From NCBI GenBank assembly GCA_910579735.1, contig CAJTUZ010000015.1, positions 1 through 64,000 of the forward strand: a DNA stretch of 64,000 nt, in the 5' to 3' direction. How positions within the stretch are numbered: the first letter of the stretch is position 1; each line of letters begins with the position of its first letter. Source of the DNA: an uncultured Lachnospiraceae bacterium. Its GTDB lineage: Bacteria; Bacillota; Clostridia; Lachnospirales; Lachnospiraceae. This document shows positions 1-8,214 of the stretch, in pieces. The notes under the pieces are model-generated. The model did not search any database and was not told the DNA's origin. It worked only from the letters and a program-made list of their open reading frames with translations. A program made the translations under genes and the position numbers.

Positions 1-49
1 AACGCTGTTATTTTACCACAACAGCACACACAATTCCATTAAATTTTGC

Positions 50-331
50 TTAATCTCTCTTTGCCTTATTCTTTGCAATCATCATCTGTCTTGCCCGTTC
101 CCTCTGCTCGGTACTGACCGCCCTCGGCTTGCGGTAGCTGACGTATGATTTCGGAAAGGAATAGGTCTTAGATACCTCATCCTGCCCTGTCAGCTTGTAT
201 GTTTCGGAGAAGTCGGCAACAAGCGTATCAAGTTTCCTCATAACCGCTTTATCCCTCGTATAGAGGGCGGCGGTCTGTTCTCCTGCATTGTAATTGACAA
301 TCGTTTCCTGCTCGTATCGTGAAAGTTTCAT
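50..331 (-). CDS. Small basic protein of integrative elements, function unknown
   Basis: This 93-residue protein begins MKLSRYEQETIVNYN and ends in a Lys/Arg-rich tail. Proteins of this type are common accessory genes of Firmicutes conjugative transposons and ICEs, usually with misleading automatic names. I see no catalytic motif, signal peptide or membrane segment. It lies 32 bp downstream of another element-type gene on the same strand. Together they appear to be the end of an integrated element that continues off the left edge. The family assignment is from memory of similar sequences; the function is unknown. Confidence 0.7.
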   Translation of the reverse strand: MKLSRYEQETIVNYNAGEQTAALYTRDKAVMRKLDTLVADFSETYKLTGQDEVSKTYSFPKSYVSYRKPRAVSTEQRERARQMMIAKNKAKRD

Positions 332-363
332 AGTGCCATATCCCCCTTTCTCTTGCTGTGGGT

Positions 364-963
364 TCAGTGCTGTTTTCCCTCGGCAACTGTCGGCTGTTTT
401 GCCTGTTCCTTTGCTTTGGCTAACCTTGTCTTTATGGAATGGTCACGCTCGGTCAGTTTCCGTCTTTTGGTGGTGGCAGTCAGTTCCGCACACGTTTTTT
501 CTGACAGGGCATTTAATTTCTTCAAAGTATCGCTTACTATCTGCTTTGTGTCACTGTCCTTTATCTGCGGAAGAATAGCGGACAGACTGGCGCACGTTTC
601 CGCTTTGCCCTGCTCCCCAAACTGATAGATTAAATTGATTTCATCAGCATTGAAAGATATCTGCATAGTTGTTCCCTCGCATAAGCGTTCCACACCCACG
701 CACTTAGGGAAATTTTTTGTCAATTCGTAATTATCCCTCGCTGTGATTGTTCCATGATTGTCGGTCTGCCTTACCTCTACTTCGCATTGGCTTTTCTGTT
801 CCAACACAAGCCACTGGTATTTGTCGCTTTCTTTTGTGAATACAATCTGATGCGCATTGGAGTGTGTCTTGCTACGGATATATTTGTCTGTGGTGCTGTA
901 ATAGCCTTTTAAGGATTGAGGAAGTCCCTTTTTTATTTGTATTTGTTTGTCACCCCTCCGCAC
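364..963 (-). CDS. Element protein with TTRAP-like region, probably N-terminally truncated
   Basis: The open frame gives 199 residues starting at GTG, with an in-frame stop 21 nt upstream and no ATG or clear ribosome site. The start is therefore doubtful. Residues about 101-170 (ISFNADEINLIYQFGE and the following helical stretch) resemble the small transposon-transfer-assisting proteins (TTRAP) of Firmicutes conjugative transposons. The last 35 residues are very basic. The N-terminal half is not recognised. Most likely it is the remaining 3' part of a larger element gene. TTRAP similarity is by eye and moderate. Confidence 0.5.
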   Translation of the reverse strand: MRRGDKQIQIKKGLPQSLKGYYSTTDKYIRSKTHSNAHQIVFTKESDKYQWLVLEQKSQCEVEVRQTDNHGTITARDNYELTKNFPKCVGVERLCEGTTMQISFNADEINLIYQFGEQGKAETCASLSAILPQIKDSDTKQIVSDTLKKLNALSEKTCAELTATTKRRKLTERDHSIKTRLAKAKEQAKQPTVAEGKQH

Positions 964-994
964 TATCCAACATCGGCGGATTTAACGCTGACTT

Positions 995-1069
995 TCAGAT
1001 ACCGGGGCGAAGTACGTTAAAAGAATGTTCGGGGATCATCTCATATTCAATTTTCTTTAAACAGCTCAT
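995..1069 (-). pseudogene. 24-codon gene start fragment at the element edge
   Basis: A short frame beginning MSCLKKIEYEMIPEHSF ends after 24 codons. It has an ideal ribosome site (AGGAG, 7 nt before ATG), which is out of proportion to so short a product. It looks like the 5' end of a gene whose body has been lost, just upstream of the truncated frame at 364-963. The two are in different frames, so simple fusion by one indel is not shown. Confidence 0.3.
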
Positions 1070-1102
1070 TTTGCATCTCCTATTGTTCCAGGCTGATGCG
1101 CA

Positions 1103-1141
1103 GGCTATTACGGATTCTTTTTTCTTATATTTGTAATAGCC
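1103..1141. other. Inverted repeat with 21-nt loop between element remnant and metG
   Basis: GGCTATTAC at 1103-1111 is repeated in inverted orientation at 1133-1141. The 964-1238 interval otherwise holds only the short fragment at 995-1069 and the metG terminator. The repeat may mark an old element end or a weak hairpin; no flanking duplication was found. Confidence 0.3.
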
Positions 1142-1196
1142 GCGCTATGCAAAATAAACGGGTGTGCCCATATAACTGCCTCCTTTTCCAGAATGA

Positions 1197-1233
1197 AACC
1201 CGGCCGGGTTCGGGTGCCGGACACCGGCCAGGC
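1197..1233 (-). terminator. GC-rich hairpin after metG
   Basis: A GC-rich inverted repeat (GGCCGG paired with CCGGCC) lies directly after the metG stop. It is followed on the minus strand by only a short T-run, so it is a weak intrinsic terminator candidate. Confidence 0.4.
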
Positions 1234-1238
1234 TCTTT

Positions 1239-2861
1239 CTACAGACGCAGTTTTTCGGATTCCGTCTCTATCACCTCTTTATCGATCCGTCTGAATAAAA
1301 TTTCCGCTTTCGGGATCACATAGCCGGCGGGCACGGCCTGCTTTTCCCATTTACTGCTTATGCCGAGCAGACCGCACACTTTTTCCGAAGAAAACGGCAG
1401 GAACGGAAACAAAAGCACCGCCAGATTCGCAATGATCTGCACGCACTGATACAGTGTGTTCCGACACGCCGCCTCGTCCGTCGTTCTGGTGATCCATGGC
1501 TTCTCAGTGTCAAAAAACTTATTGGCAGTTCTGACAAAATCAAAGATCTCACCAATCGCATCCTTAAATGCGCCGCCTTCTATCCGCCTGCCGACAGAAC
1601 CAAACAGGCTTTCTATCTGCCCTGCAAGCGCCTCATCTTCCGTACCCTGCGGCACGACTCCGCCCCAGTATTTTTCGATAAAAGCAAGGCTGCGGTTTAC
1701 AAAATTCCCGTATGTTCCGAGCAGTTCCCCGTTATGGCTGTGAACATATTCTCTCCAGGAAAAGTCCGCATCTTTTTTCTCCGGCCCGTTTGCCAGAAAG
1801 AAATAGCGGATGGAATCCGCTTCGTAATGCGCCAGCAAATCCTTTATCCAGATCGCGTAATTCCGGCTCGTGGATATTTTTCTGCCTTCCAGTGTCATAT
1901 ACTCGCTCGATACGATCTGATCCGGCAGATGCCAGCCCGCGCCATGCGCCAGTAAAAGTGCAGGCAGTATGATCGTATGGAACGGAATGTTGTCTTTTCC
2001 GTGGACATAATAATGTTTGGCATCCGTTCCCCAAAGTTTCTTAAAATCCGTGCCTTTTTCCTCCGCCGCCGTTTTGCTTGCAGATAAATACCCCAATACG
2101 TTTTCCGCCCATATATAGATCGTCTTCTCTTCATATCCTGTCTTCGGCACTTTAATTCCCCATTCCAGATCCCTTGTCAGTGCACGATCCCTTAACCCTT
2201 CCCTGATATAGCGGTTTGTAAACGCAACTGCATTTTTTCTCCACTGCGGATGTGTGTCAACCAGTTCTTTGAGCGCTTCTTGAAACGCCGTGATCTCAAT
2301 GAACAAATGTCCGGATTCCCGAAAGCTGACCGGATCGCCGCATACGGCACAGACCGGATCCCCCAGATTCTCCACGTCTAATACGGTACCGCACGCGTCG
2401 CATTGATCTCCCCTTGTGTCGCTTCCGCATTCCGGGCACCTGCCAAGCACAAACCGGTCTGCCAGAAAAGTGCCGCATTTTTCACAATAGGCCTGCGGCA
2501 CATCCTTTTCGTATACATAACCGCTCTCATACAGCTTCCTGTGAAATTCCCTTACAAACTCTTTGTGTTTTACATCGGATGTCCTGGTGTAAACATCATA
2601 ACTGAATCCCAGCTTTGCAAAGCATTCCGCAAACTCTTCATGATAAAAATCACTGATCTCCTGCGGCGTCTTATTTTCCTGCTTCGCCCGGATCGCCACC
2701 GGCGTCCCGTGACAGTCGCTCCCGGAAACAAAATACACCTGGTCTCCGATGGCTCTGTGATATCTCGCCAATACATCCCCTGGCAGTAATCCCGCGATAT
2801 GCCCTATATGCAGGGAGCCGTTCGCATACGGCCATGCCCCGCCGATTAATATATTTTTCAT
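1239..2861 (-). CDS. metG: Methionyl-tRNA synthetase, two-zinc-knuckle type
   Basis: This 540-residue cytosolic enzyme charges tRNA-Met with methionine. The Rossmann-fold nucleotide site is marked by HIGH in SLHIGHIAG near residue 18, and the KMSKS loop appears as KISTS in GRKISTSRNY. Four CxxC pairs between residues about 126 and 174 form two zinc knuckles, typical of the MetRS1 form. The protein ends after the anticodon-binding helical domain, so the C-terminal EMAP-like tRNA-binding domain found in many bacterial MetRS (about 640-670 residues) is absent. Expression is expected to be under the T-box at 3174-3490. A repeat element (2897-3107) lies between T-box and gene, leaving only 35 nt before the ATG. 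Confidence 0.95.
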   Translation of the reverse strand: MKNILIGGAWPYANGSLHIGHIAGLLPGDVLARYHRAIGDQVYFVSGSDCHGTPVAIRAKQENKTPQEISDFYHEEFAECFAKLGFSYDVYTRTSDVKHKEFVREFHRKLYESGYVYEKDVPQAYCEKCGTFLADRFVLGRCPECGSDTRGDQCDACGTVLDVENLGDPVCAVCGDPVSFRESGHLFIEITAFQEALKELVDTHPQWRKNAVAFTNRYIREGLRDRALTRDLEWGIKVPKTGYEEKTIYIWAENVLGYLSASKTAAEEKGTDFKKLWGTDAKHYYVHGKDNIPFHTIILPALLLAHGAGWHLPDQIVSSEYMTLEGRKISTSRNYAIWIKDLLAHYEADSIRYFFLANGPEKKDADFSWREYVHSHNGELLGTYGNFVNRSLAFIEKYWGGVVPQGTEDEALAGQIESLFGSVGRRIEGGAFKDAIGEIFDFVRTANKFFDTEKPWITRTTDEAACRNTLYQCVQIIANLAVLLFPFLPFSSEKVCGLLGISSKWEKQAVPAGYVIPKAEILFRRIDKEVIETESEKLRL

Positions 2862-2896
2862 AGTGATCTTCCTTTCCGCTTATTCATGGTGAAAAC

Positions 2897-3107
2897 GATT
2901 GCGAACCTCCGGAGCAGACGGCCGGTGGAAAAAGTTTCTGCTTCGAGGCGCGCTTTCGCTCCGTTAAAAATGCAGCGGTACTAGGTTCGAGAACCGCAAA
3001 GCGTTCCTCTCACCAAGGATAAAGTTACTTTTAGTAACTGGCATTTTTAGAGGGCCCTTCAGCAGAAATCTTTTTCCACCGGCCGTCTGCTCCGGAGGTT
3101 CGCAATC
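2897..3107 (-). repeat. Structured leader element, copy 1 (upstream of metG)
   Basis: A 211-bp element is closed by a perfect 38-bp stem (2897-2934 with 3070-3107). Inside, AGCAGAAA/TTTCTGCT and AAAAATGC/GCATTTTT can pair further. It shares the core (TTTCTGCTTCGAGGCGCGC on the plus strand and GAGGGCCCTTCAGCAG) with three other copies at 19470, 34560 and 59547. The central part (2973-3047) differs from the other copies and has its own hairpin (GTTAC TTTTA GTAAC). The strand given is the one that reads into metG. It sits between the T-box terminator and the metG ribosome site. Flanking duplications are not clear here (about 7 of 12 at best). Confidence 0.85.
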
Positions 3108-3173
3108 ACCTGTATATCATTGTTCTCAATAGCTGCCATCATTTATTTCTGCAAATCATGTCATTTTTCCCAT

Positions 3174-3490
3174 CAAAAAAGCCCTCCTCTCTGAAAAATC
3201 TCTTTTTCAGGGACGAGAGCCGATCGCTTCGTGTTACCACCCTAAATTCGCCTATACCTCACGATATAAGCCTTATCGGCTGCGGATGAGAAATGGCTCA
3301 TCGATAGCCTGTCACTGTAACGGGTGAACCCGTCGTAGCCTTGTCCGGATCATTCGTTATTATCCGACGATCCGAATTCGGTACGCTGCTCCGAGACCAT
3401 GTTCGGCGGTTCCTTCCGTGCCTGTTCTCACCTGCTCAGGCTCTCTGTGACCTATCTAACTGCCTACTCTTCTCTTCATCGCTTTTACCA
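3174..3490 (-). ncRNA. T-box riboswitch, AUG (Met) specifier
   Basis: On the minus strand the leader shows the conserved antiterminator bulge AGGGTGGTAACACG (3230-3243), then a terminator hairpin with T-run (3174-3219) that it can replace. Stem I starts near 3480 with the GAGAAGAGTA-type motif. On the 3' side of the specifier loop, GAACATGGTC places ATG at 3398-3400, matching methionine and the downstream metG. Uncharged tRNA-Met should stabilise the antiterminator. The 313 bp between terminator and metG is unusually long because repeat copy 1 lies there. Confidence 0.9.
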
Positions 3491-3522
3491 ATATCGCTCC
3501 CTTTCGGGAGATCGTTTCGTTT

Positions 3523-3550
3523 ATTGTATCACACTGTCTGTCATTTTCAA
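3523..3550 (-). promoter_or_regulatory. Sigma-A type promoter of the T-box/metG transcript
   Basis: TTGAAA (3545-3550) and TACAAT (3523-3528) are separated by 16 bp. The expected transcript starts about 30 nt before stem I of the T-box. Confidence 0.7.
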
Positions 3551-3565
3551 GTCTTTTCTCCGCTT

Positions 3566-3772
3566 TCAGGATTTTTCCCCGTTTGCCAGCAGATTGTCTT
3601 TCCCCATACCGCATACGAACGGATCGGCGTCATACCGGTAAGATGTCTTTTCGCCCCATTTCCTTCGGGTTTCTTCTTTTCTCGGAATGTAGATATTCAC
3701 ACCATCAGCATACTTTTGAATTTCTTTGATGATCCCGGCAGGAAGAATTTCTTCCGCTCTCCTATAGCCCAT
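3566..3772 (-). pseudogene. Truncated CD3324-type (Mor/HTH-like) protein
   Basis: The frame from the ATG at 3772 encodes 68 residues (MGYRRAEEILPAG, then IYIPRKEETRRKWGEKT). The first 45 match my memory of the N-terminus of the small clostridial CD3324 family, whose members are about 85-90 residues and end in a helix-turn-helix. Here the sequence diverges after GEKTSYRY and the HTH is missing. I infer a 3' truncation by an indel or rearrangement at the point where the metG T-box promoter begins. Confidence 0.5.
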
Positions 3773-3863
3773 GTCCGTACAAGCGATTCCCGAAATCCGA
3801 AAATCTTGACACCGGATCACGATTATATGATAATAAGTTCATTGCAGAAGGGAGAATCATAAA

Positions 3864-4985
3864 ATGTATCATAAATCGATCGATTTTTTACTGGAGAACG
3901 CCGGTCCGGTCATCCGCTATCGTCTTCGCAGAGAAATCCTCAAAGACCTGTCGGAGTCGGATGAGGAATCGCTTCTCCATCAGATATACGATTTACCGTT
4001 ATTTAAAAAACTGGCTGATTATGTGAAACCAAACGGCTATATCGGAAGCGGTATGCACAGCTGGGATAACTGGCGGGGTACCGTTTTGCATGAATCGCCG
4101 CTGCAGGACGGCGAATGTGCCGCAAGACTCCTTTCCTACTACCGCATCCCCAAAACACATCCGTATGTCCGGGGTTTCCTGTCCGCCATGCGCAATGAAG
4201 AAACGCTGCAAAAAGAATTTTCGTACATTCCGCCGGAAATTACCCGATATGAAAACAGGTTCGAAGGCCTGAACAGCGGAAACAGCCTGATGGCGCTTCT
4301 TTACACCATGCAGGCGATGCTGGGAGCCGGGGATGATCATGAAGATCTGCTGTATTTCCAGGAAATCTGCCTGAAAGGCTTCCGGCGCGTAAAAGAGATT
4401 TCTTCCCTTGCGGATATTACCAAATTCAATGCAAATGCGAAGCGTAAGTATAATTACCCCTATATTGAGTCAGACGAATATTTTCCGGACAACTATACGG
4501 TCGAAATGCTGGCATATACAAGGAGCTGGCGCACGGATGAGAATATCGGAATGCTTGCGGATGCCATCAATCACATCAATGCCATCATGAAACCGGGTAC
4601 CAATATGCATGTGCGGATAAAAGGGAAATATATGGCCCCCTGCTTTGCGTTGGTACGTCCGATCAGAGCATTTCGTTCCGATCTGATCCACACAATTACA
4701 TATCGCCGCCTGCTGACCGAAATTGCCATGATGGGCGTCGGCGTAAAGGCTGATGTGATCCGCGAATCGGTTGAAAATGTAAAAGAGGCGATCGACAAAG
4801 ACGGCATTCTCCGGTTACAATTTGATAAACCGCATAACAAGCGGTATTCACCTGAAAATATCCAATATCCGACGCCCTATACAGACGTCAGGCTGGAAGC
4901 CGATTATAAAGATAAAAAAGCGTTATTGTGCGATCTCACTTACTGGGCCGTAGAATTTCTGTATCTGGTATCGCAATGCAGATAA
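3864..4985 (+). CDS. Uncharacterised helical protein, possible alpha/alpha-toroid fold
   Basis: This 373-residue soluble protein has no signal peptide or membrane segment and starts 7-8 nt after a good ribosome site (GAAGGGAG). The opening SIDFLLENAGPVIRYRLRRE is reminiscent of the short helical repeats seen in prenyltransferase/squalene-cyclase-like alpha/alpha barrels. I could not find a conserved catalytic motif, so no function is assigned. It is a single plus-strand gene ending against the convergent WYL regulator; a shared hairpin lies at 5008-5040. Confidence 0.7.
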   Translation: MYHKSIDFLLENAGPVIRYRLRREILKDLSESDEESLLHQIYDLPLFKKLADYVKPNGYIGSGMHSWDNWRGTVLHESPLQDGECAARLLSYYRIPKTHPYVRGFLSAMRNEETLQKEFSYIPPEITRYENRFEGLNSGNSLMALLYTMQAMLGAGDDHEDLLYFQEICLKGFRRVKEISSLADITKFNANAKRKYNYPYIESDEYFPDNYTVEMLAYTRSWRTDENIGMLADAINHINAIMKPGTNMHVRIKGKYMAPCFALVRPIRAFRSDLIHTITYRRLLTEIAMMGVGVKADVIRESVENVKEAIDKDGILRLQFDKPHNKRYSPENIQYPTPYTDVRLEADYKDKKALLCDLTYWAVEFLYLVSQCR

Positions 4986-5007
4986 CAGGCTGTTAACAGT
5001 TCCCACC

Positions 5008-5040
5008 TGGAGCGGCGGTTTCTATTTTCCGCTGCTCCGG
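5008..5040. terminator. Hairpin between convergent genes
   Basis: GGAGCGGCGG and CCGCTGCTCC form an imperfect 10-bp stem with a T-rich loop. It follows the plus-strand gene at 3864 and overlaps the last codons of the WYL regulator, so it may act in the plus direction. Confidence 0.4.
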
Positions 5041-5954
5041 CTGCCGTGTTCATACATGGAGAATATCTTCCGTGCCTTTTCCTTTAATAGATTTCTTGCT
5101 TCAGCGGGTTCCATGATTTCAACATACTCACCAAAAGACAGCAGATAGAGAAAAGTCCAGTCACTTAACTGGTATCTGAACGTTACTTCCAATGTGCCAT
5201 CCTCCAGTTTTTTAATGTATTGCTCCTGAAATTCATCATAAACTTTATACGCTATCTTTTCAGAAAAATGCAGTACGAAAAGCGGCGTATCCTGTACTTC
5301 CCCGCAGGCAGGCGTGATGGAAAAATCAGCCGGCAGTTCGCGCTCAAACAGCCGGTTTGTTATCTGCAGCTCTCTTATGCGGGACATTTTATAGGTACGA
5401 ATATCCTTTTTATGCCGGGAATAGGCAATAAGATACCAGGCATGTGATTTAAAAATCAGTTTGAGCGGCTCGACAATCTGTTCGGTTATCGTCAGCTCCG
5501 AATTGAAGTACGTGAATGTAATGACATACTTATTGATGATTGCGCGCTCTAAAGCAGTCATATTATTCCGTTCCTTTTCGGGACTGCCCCAATAGGAAAA
5601 ATCGATCTCCAGCCATTCGGACTGTAGATTGTGGCTGAACAGGCCGGCCACCTTGTTCAAGGTTTTATCCGCATCCGGATAGTTCGTCGATTTCAGAACC
5701 TGCAGCGCCTGCACGATATTGCTTTGCTCTGCCTGTGTGAAATAAGTCTTGTCCAGTGAAAATCCCTGCAGCAGGGACAGTCCTCCGCCATATCCTTTCT
5801 GGGATATGATCGGTATACCCGCAATCGACAGGGTATTGATGTCTCTGTATATCGTACGGGTAGAAACGCCAAGCTCCTGTGCCAGCTGTTTTGCGGTTAT
5901 ATTCTCATGGCTTAACAGAAGAAAAACGATTTGGATGAGTCTGTCTATCTGCAT
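5022..5954 (-). CDS. HTH/WYL-domain transcriptional regulator
   Basis: This 310-residue DNA-binding protein has an N-terminal winged helix (residues 1-60; TAKQLAQELGVSTRTIYRDI) and a C-terminal WYL domain (about 135-300). The diagnostic region appears as AWYLIAYSRHKKDIRTYKMSRI. WYL regulators bind small molecules or nucleic acid ligands and control nearby genes. It is 42 bp downstream of a small monooxygenase-like gene on the same strand, suggesting co-transcription. The target and ligand cannot be told from the sequence. Confidence 0.88.
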   Translation of the reverse strand: MQIDRLIQIVFLLLSHENITAKQLAQELGVSTRTIYRDINTLSIAGIPIISQKGYGGGLSLLQGFSLDKTYFTQAEQSNIVQALQVLKSTNYPDADKTLNKVAGLFSHNLQSEWLEIDFSYWGSPEKERNNMTALERAIINKYVITFTYFNSELTITEQIVEPLKLIFKSHAWYLIAYSRHKKDIRTYKMSRIRELQITNRLFERELPADFSITPACGEVQDTPLFVLHFSEKIAYKVYDEFQEQYIKKLEDGTLEVTFRYQLSDWTFLYLLSFGEYVEIMEPAEARNLLKEKARKIFSMYEHGSRSSGK

Positions 5955-5996
5955 GCTCTCATCTCACAATCCCTGCACATCTTTTGAAACACCATA

Positions 5997-6344
5997 TCAA
6001 AACACCGCCTCTCCTAAATATTTGTCATGCGGAACAACCAGGCATTTTTCGATGGACTTCCAATAGCTTTCATACAGATTTTTCTGTGCTGTTCCATAGC
6101 TTTCCTTCGTATCAAATTCCCAGTAAAGCATATATTTAACGCTTTTTACAATGCGGGTAAGCTTAAGCGGGGGAAGTCCTTCTTTGATCTGTTCCATATC
6201 AATATGATACCCTCTTTTGATCAGACGGAGCAAAAGCAGTCCCTCCTGTTTTTCCAGAAAACTTTTCGCTTCAAGCATGAGTGCTTCAAACTCCTCCATC
6301 TTTTGCGGCTTGACTTGATAAATACAGATTTCGGTAAACGGCAT
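5997..6344 (-). CDS. Small dimeric alpha/beta-barrel (ABM-like) protein
   Basis: The 115-residue protein begins MPFTEICIYQVKPQKMEEFE, the pattern of ferredoxin-like antibiotic-biosynthesis-monooxygenase/DUF proteins: beta strand, then a helix with a 'kmeeFEalm' signature. Such proteins act in oxidation of aromatic compounds, heme handling or signal sensing; the substrate here is unknown. The start has a strong ribosome site (AGGAGGAATCTGAT before ATG). It probably forms a two-gene transcript with the WYL regulator downstream. Confidence 0.6.
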   Translation of the reverse strand: MPFTEICIYQVKPQKMEEFEALMLEAKSFLEKQEGLLLLRLIKRGYHIDMEQIKEGLPPLKLTRIVKSVKYMLYWEFDTKESYGTAQKNLYESYWKSIEKCLVVPHDKYLGEAVF

Positions 6345-6429
6345 ATCAGATTCCTCCTTTTTTATTTCATTATATCATCAGGAATATGACAAGGGTGTGT
6401 CAAATTTCTCCGTTTTTGGTGCCGGAATG

Positions 6430-6456
6430 CAGAAAACGGACTCCGAAGAGTCCGCA
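6430..6456 (-). terminator. Intrinsic terminator of the nucleoside operon
   Basis: CGGACTC, a TTCG tetraloop, then GAGTCCG followed by TTTTCTG on the minus strand, just after the nucleoside hydrolase stop codon. Confidence 0.8.
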
Positions 6457-6466
6457 ATCCATAAGA

Positions 6467-7402
6467 TTACAGTTTACTGCAGGCAATCGTATCACCAAGC
6501 CATTTTTTGAACATCGGCAAGTCAATCCCGACTGCTACCGAGACATTTGCTTCATGTCCGGATTCTTCCCAGATGTCCATCTCTGTGTGTCCATAAGTAT
6601 AAGTTCCTTCGCACTCTACATCTACATAGTAATCCTTATACTTCAGGCACTCCGGACAGGCTGCTGCCGCAAGCGCCAGCGCATCGTGCATAAGAAGGTC
6701 TTCACCGCCCTCCAAACGTCTTCTGTCCATAAATTCCAGGATATCTGCTACAAAATCACCCGCTTTTGTTTCAAGTCCTCTCATTTTTCTGATATCATCC
6801 CTGTCAAGCACTGCTTTTGTCGTTACGTCGAGTCCGACCAGCGTACATGGGATTTCGCTTCTTAGAACCATCCTTGCCGCTTCCGGATCACACCAGATGT
6901 TAAACTCTGCAGTAGGCGTTACATTTCCGCCGTATACGGCGCCGCCCATAATCCAGAGATGTTTTACCAAATTCTTTAATTCCGGATGCAGCAGCAATGC
7001 AATCGCAATATTGGTCAGCGGTCCGACTGCCACGATCTCCAGCTCTCCGTTCAGTTCCACTGCCTTTTCGTAAATCAGTTCCACTGCGTTTTTACTGCTG
7101 AATGAATCCGTACTCTTTGGAAGTTTTACATCACCCAGTCCCGCTTTTCCGTGCGTTGCCTCCGCATAACACATATCTGTATGCAGCTTCAGCGGTCCCC
7201 ATGCCCCCACTGCAACAGGAATATCGAACCCCAGATGCCTTACCAGATTCAAGGTATTTTCCGACGTATATTTTACAGAGACATTCCCTGTCACCGTCGT
7301 AATTGCTTCTACTTGCAGATCAGGAGCATATAAGGCTGCAACAATCGCAATCGCATCATCTGTTCCCGTATCACAGTCAATTAATATTCTCTTTTTTTCC
7401 AT
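6467..7402 (-). CDS. Inosine/uridine-preferring nucleoside hydrolase
   Basis: This 311-residue cytosolic enzyme splits the N-glycosidic bond of ribonucleosides to give free base and ribose. The calcium-binding signature is seen at residues 7-16 (LIDCDTGTDD). Further family hallmarks are VAVGPLTNIAIAL, WIMGGAVYGGN and the C-terminal MHDALALAAA stretch that supplies a metal ligand. Length fits the IunH/RihA family (about 310). As the last gene of the ECF-transporter/ribokinase operon it would supply ribose to the ribokinase at 10583. Whether it prefers purines or pyrimidines cannot be read from the sequence. Confidence 0.93.
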   Translation of the reverse strand: MEKKRILIDCDTGTDDAIAIVAALYAPDLQVEAITTVTGNVSVKYTSENTLNLVRHLGFDIPVAVGAWGPLKLHTDMCYAEATHGKAGLGDVKLPKSTDSFSSKNAVELIYEKAVELNGELEIVAVGPLTNIAIALLLHPELKNLVKHLWIMGGAVYGGNVTPTAEFNIWCDPEAARMVLRSEIPCTLVGLDVTTKAVLDRDDIRKMRGLETKAGDFVADILEFMDRRRLEGGEDLLMHDALALAAAACPECLKYKDYYVDVECEGTYTYGHTEMDIWEESGHEANVSVAVGIDLPMFKKWLGDTIACSKL

Positions 7403-7411
7403 ATGATTCTC

Positions 7412-8210
7412 CTAACAATGCTTTTTGATCTCTTCCACAATCTCATCCAAATAAAGCGTCTTCCTGGAAAGTCCCAGTAACTCCGACAATTCTCCGATAA
7501 CCGGCTTGCATATTTTGGAATCTTCCAGTACTGCTTCATTCCAGAAAATCTCTTCCTTTGTGCCATCTGCAATAATATTTTTGTGTGCCATGGCAACGAT
7601 TCTCTGAAAATTGTCAGCCACAAATTCCATATCATGAGTGATCGTAATAACACCGACGTTGTCTTCTTTCAGCACATGCAGCAAATTAGATCTCTATTCC
7701 ATGCCTGTCCTGCCCCGCCGTAGGCTCATCCAGAATGATATATTTCGGTTTCGCCGCCAATACGGAAGCAATTGTCACAAACTTTCTGATCGGATAGGGA
7801 ATGTCAAGAGGATTTTCTTTGCGGTACTTCTTGATATCCGTCAATTCCATTGCCCACTTCACGCGCTCTTTGATCTCTGTTTCCGAAAGTTTCATTTTTG
7901 TAGGCATATATGCTACTTCAGAACGTACGTCAGGGTTAAAAATCTGATCGTCGGGATTTTGAAACACATAACCTACCGTTCTTGCGATCTGGGCTGCTGT
8001 TTTGGTCTTCGTATCTGTTCCGTCTATCAAAACTTCTCCTTCACAGGGTTTGTGCAGTCCGTTCATCAGCTTAACAGCCGTCGTTTTACCGGCGCCGTTC
8101 TGGCCTACGATCGCCACCTGCTCGCCTTCGCGGATGATCAGATTCAGGTTCTCATTTGCCATATATCCGTTGGGATATCGAAATGATACGTTTTTAAACT
8201 CTATTGCCAT
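7412..8210 (-). pseudogene. ecfA: ECF transporter ATPase subunit, interrupted by a frameshift
   Basis: Two adjacent frames together make one ABC ATPase of the energy-coupling-factor type. Frame one (8210-7686, 174 aa) has Walker A (GQNGAGKTT), the Q-loop (YVFQNPDDQIF) and Walker B (YIILDEPTAGQD). Instead of the usual LSGGQ signature it reads PYPIRKFVTIASVLA. Frame two (7684-7412) carries the switch histidine (ITITHD) and the C-terminal domain. The 799-nt span is 3n+1, so one base is extra or two are missing near 7685-7692. No classical slippery heptamer is visible. Without repair the ATPase lacks its H-loop; since the operon is otherwise intact, sequencing error is a real possibility. Confidence 0.85.
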
Positions 8211-8214
8211 TTTC

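Noticed and set aside
2897..3107. Repeat copies as a classical MITE with fixed terminal inverted repeats
   Set aside because: The outer arms differ between copies while staying complementary within each copy, unlike transposase-recognised ends. The 12-bp duplication at copy 3 still allows a mobile origin, so only the classical label is rejected.
3341..3862. 173-residue plus-strand frame over the T-box region
   Set aside because: It is antisense to the T-box and to the CD3324 fragment, with no family features.
7680..7695. Programmed ribosomal frameshift in the ECF ATPase
   Set aside because: No slippery heptamer, downstream stem or internal Shine-Dalgarno pattern was found at the break; a mutation or error is simpler.
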